Source: Bradyrhizobium sp. RP6
Lineage (GTDB): Bacteria; Pseudomonadota; Alphaproteobacteria; Rhizobiales; Xanthobacteraceae
Reading direction: 5' to 3'
Assembly: GCF_003837805.1 (NCBI RefSeq)
Contig: NZ_RQIT01000030.1
Span: 16,808 to 80,807 of the forward strand
DNA: 64,000 nucleotides
Below, one piece after another: positions 1 through 10,065 of the stretch. A program made the position numbers and the translations under genes. The notes beneath the pieces were generated by a model. The model worked only from the letters and a program-made list of their open reading frames with translations, was not told the origin of the DNA and did no database searches. Every line of letters starts with the position of its first letter. Positions within the stretch are counted from its first letter, which is position 1.

Positions 1-2386
1 CGCCGAACACCGCGGTGGCGAGCCCGATCAGCAGGTATTCGAGGGCATAGGCGCCGAGCAGCCGCAGCCGCGTTGCGCCCAGGGTCTTCAGGATCACCGC
101 ATCGTAGACCCGGTGGCGGTGGCCGGCTGCGAGCGCCCCGCCCAGCACCAGGATCGCCGAGATCAGGGTGACGGCACTGGCGCCGCGGATCGCCAGCGCC
201 AGGTTGGTCACCACGGAGCCGACCGTCTCCATCACCTCGCGCACGCGCACGCTCGTCACCATCGGATAGGCGTCGGCCACCTGCTTGATGATCTTGCCGT
301 CGCCCGCGGCATTGCCGCCGGCCTCGGTCAGCGTTGCGATATGGGTATGCGGGGCGCCTTTGAAGGCGTTCGGCGAGAAGACCAGGACGAAGTTGATGCC
401 GAGCCCTTGCCAGTCGATGGTGCGCAGATTGCCGATTCTCGCCGGGATGTCGCGGCCGAGCACGTTGACCACGATCTCGTCGCCGAGCTTGAGGCCGAGC
501 CCGTCGGCGATCTTCTTCTCCATCGAGACCAGCGGCGGCCCGGAATAGTCGGCGCTCCACCATTCGCCCTCGACCACCTTGGAACCTTTCGGCAGCTCGC
601 CGGTGTAGGTCAGGCCGCGGTCGCTCTGCAGCACCCATTCGGAATCGGTCGTCGGCCTGAGTTCCTCGGCGCGGACGCCGCGCGCGGCGACGATGCGCCC
701 GCGCAGCATCGGCACGTCCTCGACCTTCGCGCCGGGAGCGATCTGGCGCAGATAGAGGTCGAACTGCTCGGCTTGCGCGCTCGGGATGTCGATGAAGAAA
801 AAGGATGGCGCCTGATCGGGCAGAGCTGCGAGGAACTGCCGGCGCAGATTGCCGTCGATCTGGGTGATGGTGACGAGCACGGCCAGCCCGAGCCCCAGCG
901 ACAGCACGACCGAGGGCGTCAGCGCGCCCGGCCGATGGATGTTGGCGATCGCCAGCCGCAGCATCGGCAGCCGCGTCCGCGGCAGCCGCCGCGCGCCTGC
1001 CATCAGCAGGGCGGCGATGCCGCGCAGCAAAACGAACACGACGATCGAGGACGCGACGAACACCGCGGCGATGCGCTTGTCGAAGGCGAGGCCGATCACG
1101 ACCGCGATGAGCAGGGCGATCACGAGCCCCATGAACAGGAGATAGCCCGCGCGCGGCCGGTGCCATTCCGAGCTGATGGTGTCGCGGAACAGCGCGGCCA
1201 CCGGCACGTCGTGCACGCGGCCGAGCGGCCACAGGCCGAAGGCCAGCGCGGTCAAGAGGCCGTAGACGAAGGACAGCGCGAGCTCGTCGGCATGCACCGC
1301 CGGCACCACCGGCAGCGGGAGCAGCTTGCCGAACAGCCCAACGATCGCGAAGGGCATCGCGGCGCCGAGCACGAGGCCGATCACCGAGCCGATGCCCGCG
1401 AGCAGAATGACCTGCGCAAGATAGATGCCGAAGACGTCGCGCCCGGTCGCGCCGACGGCCTTGAGAGCCGCGATCACCTCGAGCCGGCGGTCGATATGGC
1501 TCTTCACGGCATTGGCGACGCCGACGCCGCCGACCAGCAGCGCCGCGAGGCCGACCAGGGTCAGGAACTGCGTGAAGCGGTTGATGTTGCGCTCGAGCTG
1601 CGGCGAGGCATTGGAGCGGCTGCGGATCTCCCAGCCGGCCTGCGGCGCGGCGTTGCGGGCGTCCGCGATGAAGGCTTCGGTGGCGCGCTCGTTGTTTGCG
1701 GTATCGGGCAGCTTGACCCGGTAGACCCAGCGCACCAGGCTGCCGGGCTGGATCAGGCCGGTGGCGCGCAAGGCCCTCTCGCTGATCAGGAAGCGTGGCC
1801 CGAAGCCGATGCCGCCGGCGAGCTTGTCGGGCTCGGCTTCGACCGTAGAGCGGATCTGGAAGGTCGCCGCGCCGATGGTGACGCGGTCGCCGGTCCTCAA
1901 CGAGAGCCGCGCCAGCAACGTCGGATCGGCAGCGGCGCCGAACGCGCCGTCACGCTCGGCGAGCAGGTCGGACATCGGCAGGGGCGGCGCCAGCGTCAGC
2001 CGTCCCAGCATCGGATAGGTGTCGTCGACCGCCTTCATCTCGACCAGCGCCAGCTTGCCGTCAGCCGCGCGCGCCATGCCGCGCAACGTCGCCGCCGCCG
2101 ACAGCATGCCGCGCGAGCGCAGGAAGGCGACCTCTTCAGGCTTGGCCTCGCGCTGGAACAGCACGAAGGAGACGTCGCCGCCGAGCAGCGTGCGGCCCTC
2201 GCGCGCGAGACCATCGCTCAGGCTCGCGGACACCGAGCCAACGCCGGCGATCGCCATCACGCCGAGCGCGATGCAGGCGATGAAGACATAGAAGCCGCGG
2301 AGGCCCCCGCGCAATTCGCGCAGGGCGTAGCGCAGCGACAACGCGATGCCATTGGGCTTCGCGAACGGTTCGACGGTCGCGCTCAT
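1..2386 (-). CDS. FtsX-family ABC transporter permease (YbbP-like), 3' end cut by window edge
   Basis: The minus-strand frame is open from an ATG at 2386 to the window edge (about 795 codons), so the C-terminus is missing. The N-terminus has a membrane anchor (GFYVFIACIALG) and a large extracytoplasmic region. A membrane block follows from about residue 265 (FLTLVGLAALLVGGVGVANAVKSHIDRRLEVIAALKAVGATGRDV), written here in pieces only as FLTLVGLAAL and ALKAVGATG, the FtsX core hallmark. A second such core begins near the edge (AVILKTLGATR). This duplicated FtsX layout is that of YbbP-type permeases. It overlaps the upstream ATPase gene by 4 bases, so the two are co-translated. The family is thought to handle envelope substrates; the substrate is unknown here. 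Confidence 0.93.
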   Translation of the reverse strand, partial: MSATVEPFAKPNGIALSLRYALRELRGGLRGFYVFIACIALGVMAIAGVGSVSASLSDGLAREGRTLLGGDVSFVLFQREAKPEEVAFLRSRGMLSAAATLRGMARAADGKLALVEMKAVDDTYPMLGRLTLAPPLPMSDLLAERDGAFGAAADPTLLARLSLRTGDRVTIGAATFQIRSTVEAEPDKLAGGIGFGPRFLISERALRATGLIQPGSLVRWVYRVKLPDTANNERATEAFIADARNAAPQAGWEIRSRSNASPQLERNINRFTQFLTLVGLAALLVGGVGVANAVKSHIDRRLEVIAALKAVGATGRDVFGIYLAQVILLAGIGSVIGLVLGAAMPFAIVGLFGKLLPLPVVPAVHADELALSFVYGLLTALAFGLWPLGRVHDVPVAALFRDTISSEWHRPRAGYLLFMGLVIALLIAVVIGLAFDKRIAAVFVASSIVVFVLLRGIAALLMAGARRLPRTRLPMLRLAIANIHRPGALTPSVVLSLGLGLAVLVTITQIDGNLRRQFLAALPDQAPSFFFIDIPSAQAEQFDLYLRQIAPGAKVEDVPMLRGRIVAARGVRAEELRPTTDSEWVLQSDRGLTYTGELPKGSKVVEGEWWSADYSGPPLVSMEKKIADGLGLKLGDEIVVNVLGRDIPARIGNLRTIDWQGLGINFVLVFSPNAFKGAPHTHIATLTEAGGNAAGDGKIIKQVADAYPMVTSVRVREVMETVGSVVTNLALAIRGASAVTLISAILVLGGALAAGHRHRVYDAVILKTLGATRLRLLGAYALEYLLIGLATAVFG

Positions 2387-3123
2387 GCCGGCGCAGACTG
2401 CGTGTCGATGCGCCCCGAGCGCAGGCGGATGACGCGATCGCAGCGATGCGCGAGCGAGGAATCGTGCGTGACCAGCACCAGGGTCATGCCGCGCTCGGCG
2501 TGCTTGCTGAACAGGAGATCGACGATCTGTTTTCCGGTTGTCTCGTCGAGATTGCCGGTCGGCTCATCGGCGACGAGGATCGCGGGATCCGGCGCCAGCG
2601 CGCGCGCGAGCGCAACGCGCTGCTGCTCGCCGCCGGAGAGCTGTGCCGGATAGTGATGCTGGCGGTCGCCGAGCCCAACCGATTGCAGCTCCTGCGCCGC
2701 GCGCCGCGCAGCATCGGGATTGCCGGCAAGCTCAAGCGGCACGGCGACGTTCTCCAACGCCGTCATGGTCGGAATCAGATGGAAGGACTGGAAGACGATG
2801 CCGACCTGGCGGCCGCGGAAGCGGGCCAGCGCGTCCTCGTCAAGGGCATTGAAAGGCGTGCCTGAAACCACCACCTCTCCGCTATCAGGACGCTCCAGCC
2901 CCGCCATGACCATCAGCAGCGTGGATTTGCCCGAGCCTGACGGGCCGATCAGGCCGATCGTCTCGCCCGAGGCGACCCGCATGCTGATATCCTTGAGGAT
3001 GTGAACGCGTGCCGCGCCCGTGCCCAATGAGAGATTGACGTTGGAAATGGCGATGGTGTCCGCGGCGGTAGCGGCGAGCGATGAGGGTTCGATGCGAGTA
3101 TCCATGGTCCGGTCATATGGCAA
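2383..3123 (-). CDS. ABC transporter ATP-binding protein (YbbA/LolD-like)
   Basis: A 246-aa ABC ATPase of the MacB/LolD/YbbA class. The Walker A GPSGSGKS is at residues 60-67, the Q-loop is in IVFQSFHLIP near 110, the signature LSGGEQQR is at 162-169, and the Walker B ILVADEPTG ends at 190. The start at 3123 is preceded by GGAG with 7-nt spacing; an in-frame ATG at 3105 is an alternative. It is the energising partner of the FtsX permease that begins at 2386 with ATGA overlap. It is divergent from the arylesterase gene with only about 30 bases between starts, the same arrangement as ybbA-ybbP and tesA elsewhere. Confidence 0.95.
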   Translation of the reverse strand: MPYDRTMDTRIEPSSLAATAADTIAISNVNLSLGTGAARVHILKDISMRVASGETIGLIGPSGSGKSTLLMVMAGLERPDSGEVVVSGTPFNALDEDALARFRGRQVGIVFQSFHLIPTMTALENVAVPLELAGNPDAARRAAQELQSVGLGDRQHHYPAQLSGGEQQRVALARALAPDPAILVADEPTGNLDETTGKQIVDLLFSKHAERGMTLVLVTHDSSLAHRCDRVIRLRSGRIDTQSAPA

Positions 3124-3154
3124 CTCCGACAGCGCGGTCGAGAGGCGTTACGGA

Positions 3155-3796
3155 TTGTTCATGCACATAGCCGTGTTGATGCTCGCTTTGATGACGATCG
3201 CGCCCCCCGCTTGGGCACAGGCGACAAGGCCGATCAAGCTTGTCGTTCTCGGCGATTCCCTCAGCGCCGGCCTCGGCCTCCCGGCCCAGGAGGCGTTTCC
3301 CCAAAAGCTCAAAAAAGTCTTGCAAGCCAAAGGCATAGGGGTCGACATGATCAATGCGGGGGTGTCCGGCGACACCTCCTCCGGCGGCCGCGACCGGCTC
3401 GATTGGTCGGTGCCCGATGGAACTGACGGCGTCATCGTCGAGCTCGGCGCCAACGACGCGTTGCGCGGCATCGATCCCGACCTGACGCGCGCCGCGCTGA
3501 CCGACATCGTCCAGCGGCTCAAGGCGCGCAACATCGCGGTGATGCTCTGCGGCATGCTGGCGCCGCCGAATTACGGCGCCGACTATGCCGCGCGCTTCAA
3601 TTCGATTTATCCGGATCTGGCGAAAAAGATGAATGTGCCCTTCTACCCGTTCTTCCTCGAGGGCGTTGCGGCCGACGCCAAGCTCAATCAGGCCGACGGC
3701 ATTCATCCGACTGCGGCCGGCATCGACATCGTCGTCGCCAACATCCTGCCCACAGTGGAGGCATTCCTTGGCACGATAGCTGAGCAACAGCGTTGA
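3155..3796 (+). CDS. tesA: Arylesterase, SGNH/GDSL hydrolase (TesA-like)
   Basis: A secreted SGNH esterase of about 213 aa, expected to hydrolyse acyl or aryl esters in the periplasm. A hydrophobic signal sequence ends near APPAWAQA. Block I is GDSLSAGLG with the nucleophilic Ser, block III is GANDALRG, and block V is DGIHPTAAG with the Asp/His pair. The TTG at 3155 is preceded by GAGAGG with 9-nt spacing and gives a good signal peptide; an ATG at 3161 is equally in frame. Longer in-frame starts run into the divergent ATPase gene and are unlikely. Its position beside ybbAP-type genes supports the TesA assignment. Confidence 0.9.
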   Translation: MFMHIAVLMLALMTIAPPAWAQATRPIKLVVLGDSLSAGLGLPAQEAFPQKLKKVLQAKGIGVDMINAGVSGDTSSGGRDRLDWSVPDGTDGVIVELGANDALRGIDPDLTRAALTDIVQRLKARNIAVMLCGMLAPPNYGADYAARFNSIYPDLAKKMNVPFYPFFLEGVAADAKLNQADGIHPTAAGIDIVVANILPTVEAFLGTIAEQQR

Positions 3797-3970
3797 AATG
3801 CAGGCAGCGCTAACCCTAATTCCCAGGGTTTTCCCGGGGTGGCCCGCGCGATGCTTCGCAGAGTCACACAACTGCGATAGGAATCAGGGTACCGGTGATT
3901 CGTCACCGGCTCTAAAATTTGGATATGGTCTTTCCCAAGGATCATGCCCAAGCATCGGGAGTGCGAAACG

Positions 3971-4507
3971 ATGCCGCGTTTGTTCACGGGTCTGGAAATT
4001 CCGGCCGAGATCAGTCACTCGCTTTCCAACTTGAGGGGTGGCCTCCCCGGCGCCCGCTGGATTGATCCCGAAAATTATCACGTCACCTTGCGCTTCATCG
4101 GCGACATCGACGGCGTTTCCGCCAACGAGATCGCCTCGATGCTGTTTCGCGTCGACCGCAAGCCGTTCGAGGTCAAGGTGCAGGGGCTCACCAGCTTCGG
4201 CGGCCGCAAGCCGCGCGCGGTGGTCGCCACCATCGCGCCGAGCAAGCCGCTGATGGAGTTGCAGGCCGAGCTCGAACGGTTGATGCAGCGGATCGGCCTC
4301 GACCCGGAGGGACGCAAATTCATCCCGCACGTCACTCTGGCCCGGCTGCACGACGCCTCCGACCGCGACGTTGCCGAGTATCTCTCGCTGCGCGGCTACT
4401 TCCCGAGCAAGGCATTCATGGCGGAGCGCTTCGTGCTGTTCTCCTCGCGGGCGTCGACCGGCGGCGGTCCGTATGTCGTCGAGGATGCCTACGAGCTGTG
4501 TGCGTAG
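3971..4507 (+). CDS. thpR: RNA 2',3'-cyclic phosphodiesterase (LigT/ThpR family)
   Basis: A 178-aa member of the 2H phosphoesterase superfamily, which opens 2',3'-cyclic phosphates on RNA ends. The two defining HxTx motifs are present: HVTL at residues 37-40 (after ENY) and a second HVTL following FIPH near residue 120. Start at the ATG at 3971, where the protein opens MPRLFTGLEIP like its relatives, with GGAG 9 nt upstream; an ATG at 3944 would add a nine-residue tail with no similarity. It is a single gene with a repeat downstream and no clear operon partner. Confidence 0.92.
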   Translation: MPRLFTGLEIPAEISHSLSNLRGGLPGARWIDPENYHVTLRFIGDIDGVSANEIASMLFRVDRKPFEVKVQGLTSFGGRKPRAVVATIAPSKPLMELQAELERLMQRIGLDPEGRKFIPHVTLARLHDASDRDVAEYLSLRGYFPSKAFMAERFVLFSSRASTGGGPYVVEDAYELCA

Positions 4508-4517
4508 CTCGCTCTCG

Positions 4518-4624
4518 CGCCCCGGCCGTAGAGCCGGGGCCCAGCGCTCCGAGATGAACAAAGTGGTGGGTCCCGACTCTGCGCAGCAGCGCAAGCCCGC
4601 TGCAGCGCGTCCGGGCTACGAAAG
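4518..4624. repeat. Palindromic intergenic element between thpR and zapE
   Basis: The stretch contains nested inverted segments (gccccggc...gccggggc, then gggtcccgactctgcgc) like the 'gggtccc' repeat units at 41404 and 44362. It is non-coding and fills most of the 180-nt gap. Membership of the same family is inferred by eye. Confidence 0.5.
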
Positions 4625-4686
4625 CGCATACCCCTGACCTCAATTCACGGCTTGCAATTTCCGCCGGTCTCTGGCGGTAAAGGGCC

Positions 4687-5874
4687 ATGCTCTCGACCCC
4701 CGGTTCCCCCTTCAGCGAAGCCTACCAGGCCCAGATCGCCTCCGGCGCGATCGAGCCCGATGCCGCGCAGGCCGAGGTCGCCGGGGCCTATACGGCGCTC
4801 GACCAGCGACTCGCCACTTACAAGCCGCAGCGCAAGCAGGGCCTGCTCGCCCGTCTGTTCAGCAGCAATGACAAGGACGAGGCGCCGCGCGGGCTCTACA
4901 TCCATGGCGAGGTCGGCCGCGGCAAGACCATGCTGATGGATCTGTTCTTTCAGCACTCTGCCGTCGAGCATAAGCGGCGCGCGCATTTCCACGAGTTCAT
5001 GGCGGATGTGCACGAGCGCATCTACGACTATCGCCAGAGCATCGCGCGCGGCGAGATCGCCGACGGCGACGTCATCGCGCTGACCGCGAACGCGATCTTC
5101 GAGGAGAGCTGGCTGCTCTGCTTCGACGAATTCCACGTCACCGACATCGCGGACGCGATGATCCTGGGACGCCTGTTCGCCAAGCTGTTCGAGCTCGGCA
5201 CCGTGGTGGTCGCGACCTCCAACGTCGCGCCCGAGGATCTCTACAAGGGCGGCCTGAATCGCTCGCTGTTCCTGCCCTTCATCAAGCAGATCACCGACCA
5301 CATGGACGTCGCGCGGCTCGACGCGCGCACCGACTTCCGGCTGGAGAAACTTCAGGGCGTGCCGATGTGGCTGACGCCGGCGGATGGCGATGCGGACGCC
5401 GCGCTCGACCGCGCCTGGAAGCGGATGTCGGGCGGCGCCAAAGGCCGCTCGCGCGACATCTCGATCAAGGGACGCATCCTGCACGTGCCGTGCTCGGCCC
5501 ATGGCGTGGCGCGGTTCGCGTTCGCCGACCTCTGCGAGAAGCCGCTCGGCGCATCCGACTATCTCAGGCTGGCGCACGACTATCACACCATCCTGGTCGA
5601 CCATATTCCAGTGATGGACATCTCCCAGCGCAACGCCGCCAAGCGATTCATCACGCTGATCGACGCGCTCTATGACAATGCCGTGAAGCTGATGGCCTCG
5701 GCCGACGCCAATCCGATCTCGCTCTACCTCGCTACCGAGGGCACCGAGGCCATGGAGTTCAAGCGGACCGCCTCGCGCCTGATCGAAATGAGCTCGGAAA
5801 CCTATCTGGCGTTGCCTCACGGCCGCAAGGATTCCACCGCGAGCGGCTCTACCAAGGGCCTGGTGGAGACTTAA
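4687..5874 (+). CDS. zapE: Cell division protein ZapE (AFG1-like ATPase)
   Basis: A 395-aa AFG1/ZapE P-loop ATPase. Walker A GEVGRGKT is at residues 74-81 and Walker B is LLCFDEFHVTDIAD at about 140-153. The family motif NVAPEDLYKGGLNR follows, and the C-terminus carries the typical MDISQRNAAKRFITLID segment. In E. coli ZapE associates with the division ring and destabilises FtsZ polymers; the family is also linked to stress growth. It sits directly upstream of mdh in rhizobial genomes, here separated by a palindromic repeat. Full family length with no visible lesion. Confidence 0.95.
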   Translation: MLSTPGSPFSEAYQAQIASGAIEPDAAQAEVAGAYTALDQRLATYKPQRKQGLLARLFSSNDKDEAPRGLYIHGEVGRGKTMLMDLFFQHSAVEHKRRAHFHEFMADVHERIYDYRQSIARGEIADGDVIALTANAIFEESWLLCFDEFHVTDIADAMILGRLFAKLFELGTVVVATSNVAPEDLYKGGLNRSLFLPFIKQITDHMDVARLDARTDFRLEKLQGVPMWLTPADGDADAALDRAWKRMSGGAKGRSRDISIKGRILHVPCSAHGVARFAFADLCEKPLGASDYLRLAHDYHTILVDHIPVMDISQRNAAKRFITLIDALYDNAVKLMASADANPISLYLATEGTEAMEFKRTASRLIEMSSETYLALPHGRKDSTASGSTKGLVET

Positions 5875-5886
5875 GTCCTATCTCCG

Positions 5887-6015
5887 CCGTCATTCCGGGG
5901 CGCGACGAAAGTCGCGAGCTTTGGTGCGCAATTGCGCACCTGAGAACCCATCGCGCCACGAACTCTGCCGCCCGATGGATTCCGGGCCCGTGCTTCGCAC
6001 GCCCCGGAATGACGG
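5887..6015. repeat. Bradyrhizobium-type palindromic intergenic repeat (cgtcattcc family)
   Basis: A 129-bp element whose ends are near-perfect inverted repeats (ccgtcattccggggcg at the left, cgccccggaatgacgg at the right), with a central inner palindrome tgcgcaattgcgca. The same termini recur at 21890, 29101 and 37148. It lies between zapE and mdh. Confidence 0.85.
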
Positions 6016-6140
6016 ACCTGTATGGCTGCTATCGCGCCAAGCCCGACAATTGGGCATTCGGCGACTTGAACGGGGGAGGCGAAAGGGATAACCACCCGTC
6101 TCAGTTTTCCCCTCCTTACGTGTCTAAAGGACAGGTTCAC

Positions 6141-7109
6141 ATGGCGCGCGACAAGATTGCTTTGATTGGCTCCGGCCAGATCGGCGGAACGCTGGCTCAT
6201 CTCATCGGCCTGAAAGAGCTGGGCGACGTGGTGATGTTCGACATCGCCGAGGGCGTGCCGCAGGGCAAGGCGCTCGACATCGCGCAGTCCTCGCCGGTCG
6301 ACGGCTTCGACGCGCACTACAGCGGCGCGAACTCCTACGAGGCGCTCGACAACGCCAAGGTCTGCATCGTCACCGCCGGCGTGCCGCGCAAGCCCGGCAT
6401 GAGCCGTGACGACCTCCTCTCGATCAACCTCAAGGTCATGGAGCAGGTCGGCGCCGGCATCAAGAAATACGCGCCCGACGCCTTCGTCATCTGCATCACC
6501 AACCCGCTCGACGCCATGGTCTGGGCGCTGCAGAAGGCGAGCGGCCTGCCGCACAAGAAGGTCGTCGGCATGGCCGGCGTGCTGGATTCGGCCCGCTTCC
6601 GCTACTTCCTGGCCGACGAGTTCAACGTCTCGGTCGAGGACGTCACCGCCTTCGTGCTCGGCGGCCATGGCGACACCATGGTGCCGCTGGTGAAGTACTC
6701 CACCGTCGCCGGCATCCCGCTGCCCGACCTCGTCAAGATGGGCTGGACCTCGCAGGCGCGCCTCGACGAGATCGTCGACCGTACCCGCAACGGTGGCGCC
6801 GAGATCGTCAACCTGCTCAAGACCGGCTCGGCCTTCTATGCCCCGGCCGCGTCCGCGATCGCGATGGCCGAGAGCTATTTGAAGGACAAGAAGCGCGTGC
6901 TGCCCTGCGCCGCCTATCTCAACGGCGAGTACAGCGTGAAGGACATGTATGTCGGCGTGCCCGTCGTGATCGGCTCCAAGGGTGTCGAGCGCGTGGTCGA
7001 GATCGAACTCGCCGGCAAGGACCGTGAGGCCTTCGACAAGTCGGTCGGCGCGGTGCAGGGCCTGGTCGACGCCTGCAAGAAGATCGCACCCGATCTTCTC
7101 GGCCGCTAA
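6141..7109 (+). CDS. mdh: Malate dehydrogenase (NAD-dependent)
   Basis: A 322-aa LDH-like malate dehydrogenase that interconverts malate and oxaloacetate in the TCA cycle. The NAD-binding loop GSGQIGGTLAHL lies near the N-terminus, the substrate-binding Arg segment is GVPRKPGMSRDDLL, and the catalytic His is in GGHGDTMVP. Start at the ATG at 6141, preceded by AAAGGAC with 8-nt spacing; the frame is open further upstream into the repeat but that region does not resemble Mdh. A strong hairpin follows the stop, so mdh is probably its own transcript although suc genes lie just downstream. Confidence 0.97.
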   Translation: MARDKIALIGSGQIGGTLAHLIGLKELGDVVMFDIAEGVPQGKALDIAQSSPVDGFDAHYSGANSYEALDNAKVCIVTAGVPRKPGMSRDDLLSINLKVMEQVGAGIKKYAPDAFVICITNPLDAMVWALQKASGLPHKKVVGMAGVLDSARFRYFLADEFNVSVEDVTAFVLGGHGDTMVPLVKYSTVAGIPLPDLVKMGWTSQARLDEIVDRTRNGGAEIVNLLKTGSAFYAPAASAIAMAESYLKDKKRVLPCAAYLNGEYSVKDMYVGVPVVIGSKGVERVVEIELAGKDREAFDKSVGAVQGLVDACKKIAPDLLGR

Positions 7110-7124
7110 GGCGCAAGCAATACC

Positions 7125-7158
7125 CCGCCGAAGATCGAAACCCGGTCTTCGGCGGTTT
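7125..7158 (+). terminator. Rho-independent-like terminator after mdh
   Basis: A perfect 10-bp inverted repeat (ccgccgaaga / tcttcggcgg, 7125-7134 and 7146-7155) is followed by TTT, 16 nt after the mdh stop. Confidence 0.75.
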
Positions 7159-7241
7159 CACTTCCGGAGCCCGGCTGACTGACTTGTCTAAGGCTGGGCG
7201 GGTTCCGGCGCAGTCCAGATTTCGATGTCACAGAATCCGGG

Positions 7242-7269
7242 TTGCAGTTTCTGTGGTATATGGTATGCC
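7242..7269 (+). promoter_or_regulatory. Possible sigma-70-type promoter for the suc operon
   Basis: TTGCAG (7242-7247), a 16-nt spacer and TATGCC (7264-7269) lie 60 nt upstream of the sucC start, after the mdh terminator. The match to consensus is moderate; this is inferred from position. Confidence 0.35.
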
Positions 7270-7328
7270 AGCCACAAGACTGAGGTGGACCCATGGGGTC
7301 ACCGCCCGCGGGTTCAGGGAGCGACCAT

Positions 7329-8525
<1,197 letters not shown>

Positions 8526-8529
8526 GGCC

Positions 8530-9009
8530 ATGGCCCAGGACCATCTCGCCGCATCATCCCCGCTTGCCGAGCACGCGCGTCTCGCCGCGTTCGCCGGCGA
8601 ATGGAATGGCGAAGAGATGGTCTTCCCGTCGCGCTGGACTGCAGGCGGGCCGGCCACTTCGCGCGTCGTCGCGCGCATGGATCTGAACGGGTTCTACCTG
8701 ATCCAGGACTCGGCTCAGATGCGCGACGGCAAGCAGGTCTTCGCCACCCACGGCATCTTCACCTACGATCGTGACGACCGGACCTACAAATTGTTCTGGT
8801 ACGATTCGCTCGGCTACACGCCGCCCTCGCCCGCTTCGGGCGGGTGGGTCGGCAAGACCCTGACGCTGGTGCGCGGCTCGCTCCGCGGCAATGCGCGCCA
8901 CGTCTACGAGATCATCGACGACGATTCCTACGCGTTGAAGATCCAGTTCTCGCCGGACGCGGAAGGCTGGGCCGACGTGCTCACCGGCGTCTACCGCCGC
9001 ATCCACTGA
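8530..9009 (+). CDS. DUF1579-like small protein encoded between sucC and sucD
   Basis: A 159-aa soluble protein without signal peptide or membrane segment. It shows a lipocalin-like beta-rich pattern (FAGEWNGEEM near the start; HGIFTYDRDDRTYKLFWYDSLG; a closing ADVLTGVYRRIH), resembling DUF1579-type proteins. It starts 4 nt after the sucC stop and ends 34 nt before sucD, so it must be cotranscribed and probably translationally coupled to sucC. The function is unknown; its placement suggests a link with succinyl-CoA synthetase or simply hitch-hiking. The DUF assignment is from memory of the family and only moderately sure. Confidence 0.8.
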   Translation: MAQDHLAASSPLAEHARLAAFAGEWNGEEMVFPSRWTAGGPATSRVVARMDLNGFYLIQDSAQMRDGKQVFATHGIFTYDRDDRTYKLFWYDSLGYTPPSPASGGWVGKTLTLVRGSLRGNARHVYEIIDDDSYALKIQFSPDAEGWADVLTGVYRRIH

Positions 9010-9043
9010 CCTCTCACTCGTTAGTTTCGCGAAAGCAGACCTC

Positions 9044-9928
9044 ATGTCCATCCTGATCGACAAGAACACCAAGGTCATCTGCCAGGGCTTCACCGGCAAG
9101 AACGGCACCTTCCATTCCGAGGCCGCGATCGCCTACGGCACCAAGATGGTCGGCGGCACTTCGCCGGGCAAAGGCGGCTCGACGCATCTGGGCCTGCCGG
9201 TGTTCGATACCGTGCGCGAGGCGCGTGAGAAGACCGGCGCGGACGCGTCGGTAATCTACGTGCCGCCGCCGGGCGCGGCCGATGCGATCTGCGAAGCCAT
9301 CGATGCCGAGATCCCGCTGATCGTCTGCATCACCGAGGGCATCCCGGTGCTCGACATGGTGCGGGTGAAACGCTCGCTGATCGGCTCCAAGTCGCGCCTG
9401 ATCGGGCCGAACTGCCCGGGCGTCATGACTGCAGGCGAGTGCAAGATCGGCATCATGCCGGCCAACATCTTCAAGACCGGCTCGGTCGGCATCGTCTCCC
9501 GCTCCGGCACGCTGACCTATGAGGCCGTGTTCCAGACCTCCCAGGAAGGCCTCGGCCAGACGACCGCGGTCGGCATCGGCGGCGACCCGGTCAAGGGCAC
9601 CGAGTTCATCGACGTGCTGGAAATGCTGCTCGCCGACCCCAAGACCGAATCCATCATCATGATCGGCGAGATCGGCGGTTCCGCCGAGGAGGACGCCGCC
9701 CAGTTCCTCAAGGACGAGGCCAAGCGCGGCCGCAAGAAGCCGATGGTCGGCTTCATCGCCGGTGTCACCGCCCCTCCCGGCCGCCGCATGGGCCATGCCG
9801 GCGCGATCATATCGGGCGGCAAGGGCGACGCCGGTTCCAAGACCGAAGCGATGAAATCGGCAGGGATTACAGTGTCCCCGTCGCCTGCACGCCTCGGTCA
9901 TACGCTTGCCGAAAAGTTGAAGGGCTAG
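9044..9928 (+). CDS. sucD: Succinyl-CoA synthetase alpha subunit
   Basis: A 294-aa alpha subunit. An N-terminal CoA-binding Rossmann domain (IDKNTKVICQGFTGKNGTFH in part) is followed by the ligase domain. The phosphohistidine is in GHAGAIISGG (H251, 43 residues from the end). GPNCPGVM and EIGGSAEEDAA are family hallmarks. It forms the complex with SucC. It is 137 nt upstream of sucA, with a strong hairpin in that gap. Confidence 0.97.
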   Translation: MSILIDKNTKVICQGFTGKNGTFHSEAAIAYGTKMVGGTSPGKGGSTHLGLPVFDTVREAREKTGADASVIYVPPPGAADAICEAIDAEIPLIVCITEGIPVLDMVRVKRSLIGSKSRLIGPNCPGVMTAGECKIGIMPANIFKTGSVGIVSRSGTLTYEAVFQTSQEGLGQTTAVGIGGDPVKGTEFIDVLEMLLADPKTESIIMIGEIGGSAEEDAAQFLKDEAKRGRKKPMVGFIAGVTAPPGRRMGHAGAIISGGKGDAGSKTEAMKSAGITVSPSPARLGHTLAEKLKG

Positions 9929-9989
9929 TTCACTTCTTCGTGCTTTTCCGGGCGAAGTTTCGCAGCAAATAGGGTAAAGGGTGCCTGTC

Positions 9990-10019
9990 GCGCCGAGCCT
10001 CTGCCGGGGAGCTCGGCGC
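9990..10019 (+). other. Hairpin between sucD and sucA
   Basis: A perfect 9-bp inverted repeat (gcgccgagc / gctcggcgc, 12-nt loop) lies between the sucD stop and the sucA start. It lacks a long T-run, so it may be a transcript-stability or attenuation element rather than a full terminator. Confidence 0.55.
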
Positions 10020-10065
10020 CAGCGCCGTTTGTTATGCGCGAACCGAAATCGCCAGGAACTCCAGT

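Noticed and set aside
113..2653. An 846-codon plus-strand open frame at the window start
   Set aside because: Composition (many Arg, Gln, His) is that of an antisense shadow; the minus strand holds a clear FtsX permease and ATPase.
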